Origin: an uncultured bacterium
GTDB lineage: Bacteria; Cyanobacteriota; Vampirovibrionia; Gastranaerophilales; Gastranaerophilaceae
Direction: 5' to 3'
NCBI GenBank assembly: GCA_900555175.1
Contig: USJT01000089.1
Span: 1-5,484 of the forward strand
DNA length: 5,484 nucleotides
Within the stretch, counting starts at the first letter, position 1. Each line of letters begins with the position of its first letter. Shown here in pieces: positions 1 through 5,048 of this stretch. A program made the position numbers and the translations under genes. Under the pieces are notes generated by a model. The model was not told the origin of the DNA. It saw nothing but the letters and a program-made list of their open reading frames with translations, and made no database searches.

Positions 1-303
1 CATATTTGCTTGAGCGCCACTGTGAGGTTGAACGTTTGCATGATCCATGTGGAATAATTCGCATGCTCTTTTTTGAGCAATTTCTTCTATTAAATCGACA
101 TGTTCACACCCGTTATAAAAACGTTTGTGTGGTTTTCCTTCAGCATATTTGTTTGTCAAAACGCTTCCGCAAGCTTCCATAACAGCTTCGGATGTAATAT
201 TTTCACTTGCAATAAGCTCTATTGTATTTTGTTGTCTTTCAAATTCTTTTTCAATTTGTTCCGCAACAAAAGGATCAACTTTTTTTATATGTTCTATATG
301 CAT
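1..303 (-). CDS. glyA: Serine hydroxymethyltransferase, N-terminal part (cut by window edge)
   Basis: This is the first 101 codons of a PLP-dependent cytosolic enzyme that interconverts serine plus tetrahydrofolate and glycine plus 5,10-methylene-THF, the main source of one-carbon units. Reading the minus strand from the ATG at 303-301 gives recognisable GlyA blocks: LIASEN (about residues 30-35), [11 protein letters not shown] (46-56), [10 protein letters not shown] (61-70) and [12 protein letters not shown] (90-101). The start is fixed by a strong Shine-Dalgarno, GGGAGGG at 314-308, ending 4 bases before the ATG. The frame stays open to the window edge, so the PLP lysine and the C-terminal domain are not visible. 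The usual YPGKRYYGGC stretch reads [10 protein letters not shown] here; the tyrosine equivalent to E. coli Tyr65 is kept (Tyr63). The gene lies downstream of mtnA on the same strand but has its own promoter. The family call is very secure from the motifs. Confidence 0.96.
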   Translation of the reverse strand, partial: MHIEHIKKVDPFVAEQIEKEFERQQNTIELIASENITSEAVMEACGSVLTNKYAEGKPHKRFYNGCEHVDLIEEIAQKRACELFHMDHANVQPHSGAQANM

Positions 304-366
304 TACACCCTCCCTGACAAGCCTGCCATATTCTCAAATTAATTTCTTAATTTCACCTCTACTTTA
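303..366 (-). promoter_or_regulatory. glyA leader with possible 8-codon upstream ORF
   Basis: Between the predicted start site (about 366) and glyA, the minus strand contains ATG at 329-327, which opens a frame encoding MAGLSGRV. It ends in TAA at 305-303, so its last A is the first base of the glyA ATG (TAATG overlap). The glyA Shine-Dalgarno lies inside this short frame. A small hairpin is also possible: TGGCA, loop GGCT, TGTCA, with one G-U pair, just upstream of the Shine-Dalgarno. The upstream ATG has only a weak GAGA-like ribosome site. The leader is probably real; whether the short frame is translated is unknown and it could be chance. Confidence 0.3.
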
Positions 367-372
367 AAAGTA

Positions 373-401
373 ATTATATGTGAAAAAGATTTTCATGACA
401 A
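373..401 (-). promoter_or_regulatory. Sigma-70-type promoter for glyA
   Basis: On the minus strand, a -35 box TTGTCA (401-396, 5 of 6 consensus bases) and a perfect -10 box TATAAT (378-373) are separated by exactly 17 bases. Transcription would start near 366, giving a leader of about 60 bases before the glyA ATG. The spacer holds a perfect inverted repeat, TGAAAA-N3-TTTTCA (381-395). A second one, TACTTT-A-AAAGTA (360-372), lies directly on the predicted start site; both are possible operator sites. The assignment rests on consensus match and position only. Confidence 0.8.
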
Positions 402-435
402 CATATTAATAATTAGTTATAACTTGCAAAGCGAT

Positions 436-1491
436 TTATTCAAAAGCTTTGGCGATTGACTGTTTATAATCAGGTCTTAATATTCCTTTTTCAGTAATAA
501 TACCTGCTATCAGCTCAGCAGGAGTAACATCAAAACCAGGATTTATAATATTAACATCTGGTGCACAAATAATTTTGCCGTTTATATGTGTAACTTCTTC
601 GTGAGAACGTTCTTCAATAACGATTTCATCACCTGATTTAATATTTGTATCAATTGTTGATAAAGGTGCTGCCACATAAAACGGAATATTATGGTATTTT
701 GCGGCAATTGCGACTGTATAAGTCCCGATTTTATTTGCAGCATCGCCATTAGCTGCAATTCTATCCGCACCGACAACAACCATATCAATCATACCTTTTT
801 TCATAAAATATGAGCACATACCATCAGTAATCAAAGTTGTCGGAATTCCGTCCATTGTAAGTTCAAATGTAGTAATTCTTGCACCCTGTTGACGAGGACG
901 AGTTTCATCAGCAAACACTTGAATTGTAGGATCATTTGCGAAAGCAGAACGAACAACACCTAATGCCGTTCCGTAACCGACAGTTGCAAGAGCACCTGCA
1001 TTACAGTGTGTCAAAATTGTTGCACCTTTCGGAACAACTTGAGCACCATAATCACCGATTTTTTTATTTATCGCAATATCTTCATTTTCAAGTCTTATTG
1101 CATTTTGTTTTAATTCTTCAATAATTCCTTTGATATCAGATTTAGAATTTTCAATAATTTCTTTTTGTTTTTTTACAGCCCACATCAAATTCACTGCTGT
1201 CGGACGAGAAGTTGCCATATAATCAGCTTTTTCAAGAAGTTTTTTTACAAATTCATCACGAGATAAATTTTCTTTTTCCAATTCCTGAGCATACAAAACA
1301 ACTCCATGCGCACCTGCAACACCGATTGCCGGAGCTCCTCTGACTATCATATTTCTGATTGCGTCAAACATCTCTTGGCCGCCTGTTATGTTTACATACT
1401 TAAATTCATACGGTAAAAGCGTTTGATCTACCATTTTTGAATAATTATCTACCCATTCGATTGTTTTTATTTTTGAATGAAATTCTGCCAT
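436..1491 (-). CDS. mtnA: S-methyl-5-thioribose-1-phosphate isomerase
   Basis: This is a 351-residue cytosolic aldose-ketose isomerase of the MtnA/eIF2B-like family. It converts 5-methylthioribose-1-phosphate to 5-methylthioribulose-1-phosphate in methionine salvage. Visible family blocks are VRGAPAIGVAGAHG (about 50-63), THCNAGALATVGYGTALG (161-178), FADETRPRQQGARIT (193-207), GADRIAANGDAANKIGTY (241-258) and the C-terminal NPGFDVTPAELI. The catalytic pair is present: Cys163 in THCNAGA and Asp243 in GADRIAANGD, with the same 80-residue separation as Cys160/Asp240 of the Bacillus subtilis enzyme. The frame could start 8 codons earlier (ATG at 1515). I choose the ATG at 1491 because GGGGAG (1502-1497) sits 5 bases upstream, the length then matches the family, and the best promoter overlaps the earlier ATG. 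No other salvage gene is in view, so it may instead serve 5-deoxyribose-1-phosphate disposal or an MTA shunt, roles known for relatives. Confidence 0.95.
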   Translation of the reverse strand: MAEFHSKIKTIEWVDNYSKMVDQTLLPYEFKYVNITGGQEMFDAIRNMIVRGAPAIGVAGAHGVVLYAQELEKENLSRDEFVKKLLEKADYMATSRPTAVNLMWAVKKQKEIIENSKSDIKGIIEELKQNAIRLENEDIAINKKIGDYGAQVVPKGATILTHCNAGALATVGYGTALGVVRSAFANDPTIQVFADETRPRQQGARITTFELTMDGIPTTLITDGMCSYFMKKGMIDMVVVGADRIAANGDAANKIGTYTVAIAAKYHNIPFYVAAPLSTIDTNIKSGDEIVIEERSHEEVTHINGKIICAPDVNIINPGFDVTPAELIAGIITEKGILRPDYKQSIAKAFE

Positions 1492-1513
1492 TTTTTCTCC
1501 CCTTTTTATGTCC

Positions 1514-1542
1514 ATAATAATAGAAATATATTCATACGTAAA
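1514..1542 (-). promoter_or_regulatory. Probable mtnA promoter
   Basis: On the minus strand, TTTACG (1542-1537, 4 of 6 to the -35 consensus) and TATTAT (1519-1514, 5 of 6 to the -10) are separated by 17 bases. The predicted start near 1507 leaves a leader of about 16 bases that still contains the GGGGAG ribosome site. This promoter would exclude the upstream in-frame ATG at 1515. An alternative -10, TATAAT, lies at 1578-1573 without a good -35 partner and would give a leader of about 75 bases. Confidence is moderate because the region is very AT-rich. Confidence 0.5.
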
Positions 1543-1584
1543 GTTTGATTTATCTAAACCTGTTTTTTTAAGATTATAAAAAAC

Positions 1585-1613
1585 TTTATAAATTGAATTC
1601 TTTATGCTAAAAT
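1585..1613 (+). promoter_or_regulatory. Extended -10 promoter giving a probably leaderless purB mRNA
   Basis: TGC followed by TAAAAT (1605-1613) forms an extended -10 element. TTTATA at 1585-1590 (4 of 6 to the -35 consensus) lies 17 bases upstream of the -10 hexamer. Counting 7 bases past the -10 puts transcription start at or next to 1620, which is the A of the purB ATG. No Shine-Dalgarno-like sequence occurs between the -10 and the ATG. The -10 is embedded in a perfect inverted repeat, TGCTA-AAA-TAGCA (1605-1617), which could be an operator or a coincidence of the AT-rich promoter. Confidence 0.6.
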
Positions 1614-1619
1614 AGCACT

Positions 1620-2909
1620 ATGATTGAGAGATATTCACGCGAAGAAATGAAAAAAATTTGGGATTTGCAATCCAAATTCCAATACTATTTGAATGTAGAA
1701 ATTGCAGTTGCAGAAGCTTATGCAGAATTGGGAACTTTTCCTAAAGAAGATATTGAGAAATTAAAGCAACTGGCAAAATTTGATATTAAAAGAATTGATG
1801 AAATCGAAGCAGAAGTAAAACATGATGTTATTGCTTTTTTAACCTGTGTAAACGAAAGCCTCGGCGATTTAGCCAAATATATGCATGTTGGAATGACAAG
1901 TTCTGACGTGATTGATACAGCGTTTGCACTTCAAATTCAAGATAGCGGAAAGATTATTCTAAAAGATCTTGATGAAACGATTGAGGCTATGAAAGAGCTT
2001 GCTCAAAAGCATAAACATACCTTATGTATCGGACGTTCTCACGGGGTTCATGCAGAAGTTATGACTTTCGGCGTAAAAATCTGTAACTGGATTGATATAC
2101 TTGATCGTCAAAGAGCAAATTTTGTGCACGCACTTGAAGAAATCAGAGTTGGTCAAATTTCAGGCCCTGTCGGAACATACAGCAATATTCCGCCTGAAGT
2201 TGAACAGATTACCTGCAAAAATTTAGGGCTTAAACCTGCAAGAATTTCAACACAAATTATTGCACGTGATTACCACGCTTACTTTATGCAATCATTAGCA
2301 CTAATCGGAAGTGTAATAGAACAATTTGCAACAGAAATCAGACACTTGCAGCGTACAGAAGTTTTAGAGGTTGAAGAAGGTTTTGGGAAAAACCAAAAAG
2401 GTTCATCTGCTATGCCTCACAAAAAAAATCCTGTATTATCCGAAAATTTATGCGGGCTTGCAAGAGTTGTGAGAGCAAATTCAATTGTTGCAATGGAAAA
2501 TATTCCGCTATGGCACGAACGTGATATTTCTCACAGTTCTGCAGAAAGAATTATTTTCCCTGACAGCTTAACCATAATCGATTTTATGCTCAACAGATTT
2601 AAAGGTATTGTGCAAAATCTTGTTGTACATGAAAAAAATATGCTTAAAAATACCGAAAAATTCGGCGGCATAGTATTCTCACAAAAAGTTCTTTTAAAAT
2701 TAATCGAAAAAGGCTTAACTCGAGAAGACGCATATCGTTTGGTACAAAGAAATGCAATTGATGCTTTTGAAAATGACGGAGATTTTAGGGTTAATCTTTT
2801 GAATGATAAAGATGTAACAAAACTTCTTTCCCCGTTAGAGATAGATGAAATCTTCAATAAAGAGGAATTTTTAAAAAATATTAACGAAATATATAAACGA
2901 ATTTTGTAA
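1620..2909 (+). CDS. purB: Adenylosuccinate lyase
   Basis: This is a 429-residue cytosolic homotetrameric lyase of the fumarase/aspartase superfamily. It acts twice in purine synthesis, cleaving SAICAR to AICAR and adenylosuccinate to AMP, each time releasing fumarate. Landmarks in order are the conserved N-terminus MIERYSREEM, EVKHDVIAF with His68, HVGMTSSD with His89, GRSHGVHAE with the catalytic His141, and the fumarate-lyase signature GSSAMPHKKNP (261-271) with the mobile-loop serines 262/263, Lys268 and Glu275. These fall at the same positions as in the B. subtilis enzyme. LWHERDISHSSAER follows at 297-310. The length is normal for the family. The start is set by homology, because homologues also begin at MIERY, even though no Shine-Dalgarno precedes it. 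It is divergent from mtnA. Downstream, 100 bases separate it from the next gene, with only a weak all-AT hairpin at 2912-2933 and no convincing terminator. Confidence 0.97.
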   Translation: MIERYSREEMKKIWDLQSKFQYYLNVEIAVAEAYAELGTFPKEDIEKLKQLAKFDIKRIDEIEAEVKHDVIAFLTCVNESLGDLAKYMHVGMTSSDVIDTAFALQIQDSGKIILKDLDETIEAMKELAQKHKHTLCIGRSHGVHAEVMTFGVKICNWIDILDRQRANFVHALEEIRVGQISGPVGTYSNIPPEVEQITCKNLGLKPARISTQIIARDYHAYFMQSLALIGSVIEQFATEIRHLQRTEVLEVEEGFGKNQKGSSAMPHKKNPVLSENLCGLARVVRANSIVAMENIPLWHERDISHSSAERIIFPDSLTIIDFMLNRFKGIVQNLVVHEKNMLKNTEKFGGIVFSQKVLLKLIEKGLTREDAYRLVQRNAIDAFENDGDFRVNLLNDKDVTKLLSPLEIDEIFNKEEFLKNINEIYKRIL

Positions 2910-2955
2910 TAAATATTTTCTTTAACAAATATTCAAGTTTCGCATTAAAAACCTC

Positions 2956-2982
2956 TTGCGATAATAAAAAATATGGTATAAT
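2956..2982 (+). promoter_or_regulatory. Extended -10 promoter of the sensory hydrogenase operon
   Basis: A perfect -10 TATAAT (2977-2982) is preceded by TGG, giving the extended TGn motif at 2974-2976. A partial -35, TTGCGA (2956-2961, 4 of 6), lies 15 bases upstream, which is short but tolerable for an extended -10 promoter. Predicted transcription start is about 2989, leaving a leader of about 20 bases that contains the Shine-Dalgarno of the ferredoxin gene. The three rightward genes share this promoter, as no other good candidate lies between them. Confidence 0.65.
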
Positions 2983-2999
2983 ATTATTATATAGTATTT
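2969..2999. repeat. 31-bp dyad over the operon's -10 and start site (candidate operator)
   Basis: Two 15-base arms (2969-2983 and 2985-2999) flank a single central T at 2984; 12 of 15 positions are complementary. The inner 7 bases of each arm (TATAATA / TATTATA) and the outer 5 (AAATA / TATTT) match perfectly, and the three mismatches are contiguous. The dyad covers the -10 and the predicted transcription start and ends at the Shine-Dalgarno. Because most of the left arm is upstream of the start site, it cannot act as an RNA hairpin from this promoter; a DNA-binding site is the simpler reading. It does not resemble the Rex consensus. Low sequence complexity makes chance a real alternative. 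Confidence 0.4.
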
Positions 3000-3009
3000 G
3001 AGGAAGTTT

Positions 3010-3252
3010 ATGGCAAAAATAAAAATTACTGTATGTATGGGAAGTTCATGTTTTGCTCGCGGGAATCAACAAAATCTCGCATTTATTGAAGCATTTATTA
3101 AAACACACGATCTTGAAGCCGATATCGACCTTGCCGGTGCAAGATGCGAAAATAAATGTGCAATGGGGCCAAATGTTGTTATAAACGGGGTTGAATACAA
3201 TAGCGTTGATGAAAAAAAACTGGAAGAAATTTTAACAAAATTAATCAAATAA
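3010..3252 (+). CDS. Thioredoxin-like [2Fe-2S] ferredoxin (NuoE/HydC C-terminal-domain type)
   Basis: This 80-residue soluble protein resembles the thioredoxin-fold [2Fe-2S] domain of NuoE and of the HydC subunit of NAD-linked [FeFe]-hydrogenases, standing alone. Four cysteines show the family pattern C-x4-C then C-x3-C: Cys9 and Cys14 in VCMGSSC, and Cys46 and Cys50 in GARCENKCAMGPNV. All four are present, so cluster binding is expected. A TTG at 2998 would add four residues (MRKF), but AGGA at 3001-3004 sits 5 bases before the ATG at 3010, which is therefore the better start. It is the first gene of the operon, 37 bases before the hydrogenase-like gene. By position it probably passes electrons to or from that protein, or serves as its redox partner. 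The partner role is inference. Confidence 0.88.
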   Translation: MAKIKITVCMGSSCFARGNQQNLAFIEAFIKTHDLEADIDLAGARCENKCAMGPNVVINGVEYNSVDEKKLEEILTKLIK

Positions 3253-3289
3253 CAGTAAATTAGCATCTTAAAATGGAGAATATAAAATT

Positions 3290-5017
3290 ATGGACAGCCA
3301 TTATCCGGTCTACACGTTAATAAACGAATGTCATGACTGTTACAAATGTATTAGAGAATGTCCTGTTAAAGCAATTAAAATCGAAAACGGACATGCATCA
3401 GTTATACCTGAAAAATGTATAGCTTGCGGCAATTGCGTAAAAGCTTGCCCGTCTAATGCAAAAAGAGTGCGAAATGACATTGCAAAAGCAAAAAATCTTA
3501 TCCTTGCACAAAAAAGAGCTTTTGTATCGCTTGCACCTTCTTGGAACGGGGTATTTGAACATTCTCCCAAAAAGATGATTGCAATTTTGAAAAAATTAGG
3601 TTTTAGTGAAGTATCAGAAACCGCACTTGGTGCACAAGAAGTTTCTATAAAAACAGCCGAAATTTTAAACAATTCAAAAAAAGGACTTTTTATATCAAGT
3701 GCTTGTCCAGTTATAGTTGATTATATAAGACATTACCGTCCGGAATTTATAAACTGCATAACCCCTATTGGCTCTCCTGCAATGACTCATGCAAAAATTT
3801 TGAGAGAAAAATACGGTGATGATATTGCAATTGTATTTATCGGACCTTGCATCGGGAAGAAGAATGAAGTTGCTTATACAAATTTAATCGATGTTGCATT
3901 GACATTTGAAGAACTAAAAATATGGATTCACGATGAAGGGATTGATATTGCAGAGATTATGTCAGATGACAAAAATCAATTTGTACCGTATAACGCTTTT
4001 GAAGGTTCATTATACCCGATAGACGGCGGAATGAATGAAACCCTAAAACGTATCGGGATAAAAGAAGATATACAATTGATAGATGTTTGCGGACTTCACG
4101 CATTTGAGCGTGCACTAAATAACCTTGATCCTGAAAAAATTGATAAGACTATTTTTGTTGAAGGTTTGGCATGCGAAGGCGGATGTATCGGCGGTCCTTG
4201 CATTTCTACAAGCAGAGCAAGTTTATCAATCGTATCAGATGTTTTATCAAAAGTTAAAAACAGAGATTACATACCTAAAAAGGCTTCAACTGTCGTTGAT
4301 TACGAGATGAAACCTTGCAAAGTTATAACAAAAGAATATCCGCTTGAAGATATCCTTGCAACACTAAAAAGGATTGGTAAACACACGGTTGATGATGAAC
4401 TTAACTGTGGCGGATGCGGATATGCAACATGCCGAGATTTGGCAAAAGCTTTATTAGACGGAGATGCAGAACCTTCTATGTGCGTTTCATACATGAGAAA
4501 AATTGCAGTCCGAAAAGCTGCCGCAATGATTAGATGCATGCCTGCCGCTGTTGTTATGGTTGACAATAAAATGAATATTATGGAAGCAAACGACAGCTTT
4601 ATGAGAATGTTTACAGGCGAGATGTATGGAGTATTTAAAGCACGTCCGGATGGACTTATCGGAGCTGCAATCGACAGAATTGTAGATTTTGCAGACATCT
4701 TCAGAACCATACTTAAAACAGGTAAAGATATTCACAAAGAACGCTACCACGTAAATAATCGACTTTATGATATATCAGCCTTCACGATTGAAGAAAATGA
4801 AATTGTCGGAGCTGTAATTACAGATGTTACATCTGCTGAAACCAACAGAGAAAAGATTTCTCAAAAAGCCCATGAAGTTATTTCAAAAAATATTTCAATC
4901 GTCCAAGAAATTGCCTGCCTTCTAGGAGAACACATGGTTGAAACAGAAACACTGCTAAGCTCAATTGCAGAAGATTATGAGGATAACGAAAACAAAGGAG
5001 AACAAGAAGGGAAATAG
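3290..5017 (+). CDS. hydS: Sensory-type [FeFe]-hydrogenase with PAS domain (HydS-like, group C)
   Basis: This is a 575-residue soluble multidomain protein. Residues 8-57 hold two [4Fe-4S] ferredoxin motifs (Cys14, 17, 20, 24 and Cys43, 46, 49, 53). Residues about 74-330 are the H-cluster domain, with motif 1 SSACP (136-140), motif 2 GPCIGKKNE (185-193) and motif 3 EGLACEGGCIGGPC (291-304). The four H-cluster ligands are Cys139, Cys187, Cys295 and Cys299. Residues about 365-400 carry a further Fe-S motif, C-x2-C-x4-C-x16-C (373, 376, 381, 398). About 410-515 is a PAS domain, followed by a helical tail with EIACLLGEHMVETETLL, which probably transmits the signal. There is no transmembrane segment. 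In catalytic hydrogenases motif 1 is TSCCP; here Ala138 replaces the proton-transfer cysteine, as in sensory HydS proteins. The likely role is H2 or redox sensing rather than bulk turnover. The Shine-Dalgarno GGAG (3275-3278) lies 11 bases before the ATG, a rather long spacing. A phosphatase gene follows 31 bases downstream. Confidence 0.9.
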   Translation: MDSHYPVYTLINECHDCYKCIRECPVKAIKIENGHASVIPEKCIACGNCVKACPSNAKRVRNDIAKAKNLILAQKRAFVSLAPSWNGVFEHSPKKMIAILKKLGFSEVSETALGAQEVSIKTAEILNNSKKGLFISSACPVIVDYIRHYRPEFINCITPIGSPAMTHAKILREKYGDDIAIVFIGPCIGKKNEVAYTNLIDVALTFEELKIWIHDEGIDIAEIMSDDKNQFVPYNAFEGSLYPIDGGMNETLKRIGIKEDIQLIDVCGLHAFERALNNLDPEKIDKTIFVEGLACEGGCIGGPCISTSRASLSIVSDVLSKVKNRDYIPKKASTVVDYEMKPCKVITKEYPLEDILATLKRIGKHTVDDELNCGGCGYATCRDLAKALLDGDAEPSMCVSYMRKIAVRKAAAMIRCMPAAVVMVDNKMNIMEANDSFMRMFTGEMYGVFKARPDGLIGAAIDRIVDFADIFRTILKTGKDIHKERYHVNNRLYDISAFTIEENEIVGAVITDVTSAETNREKISQKAHEVISKNISIVQEIACLLGEHMVETETLLSSIAEDYEDNENKGEQEGK

Positions 5018-5048
5018 GTTCTAAATACCTAAAACCTTTCAAAATAAT

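Noticed and set aside
100..367. Two overlapping plus-strand open frames of 80 codons
   Set aside because: They are antisense to the glyA fragment and its leader, match no family I recognise, and are phenylalanine- and cysteine-rich in the manner of shadow frames.
425..456. CAAAGC ... GCTTTG inverted repeat around the mtnA stop codon as a terminator
   Set aside because: The stem is only 6 bp with a long loop, overlaps coding sequence and lacks a T-tract on the minus strand.
1492..1515. Upstream mtnA start adding MDIKRGEK
   Set aside because: The best Shine-Dalgarno (GGGGAG) lies inside this extension and serves the ATG at 1491, and the predicted promoter -10 overlaps the upstream ATG.
2912..2933. 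AATATTT-N8-AAATATT hairpin just after the purB stop as a terminator
   Set aside because: The 7-bp stem is made only of A-T pairs and has no following T-tract, so it would be too weak for intrinsic termination.
2998..3009. TTG start adding four residues to the [2Fe-2S] ferredoxin
   Set aside because: The Shine-Dalgarno AGGA lies within this stretch and is properly spaced for the ATG at 3010.
4300..4750. Minus-strand open frames of 87 and 136 codons inside hydS
   Set aside because: They are fully antisense to the Fe-S and PAS regions of hydS, whose protein is strongly supported by motifs; they look like shadow frames.
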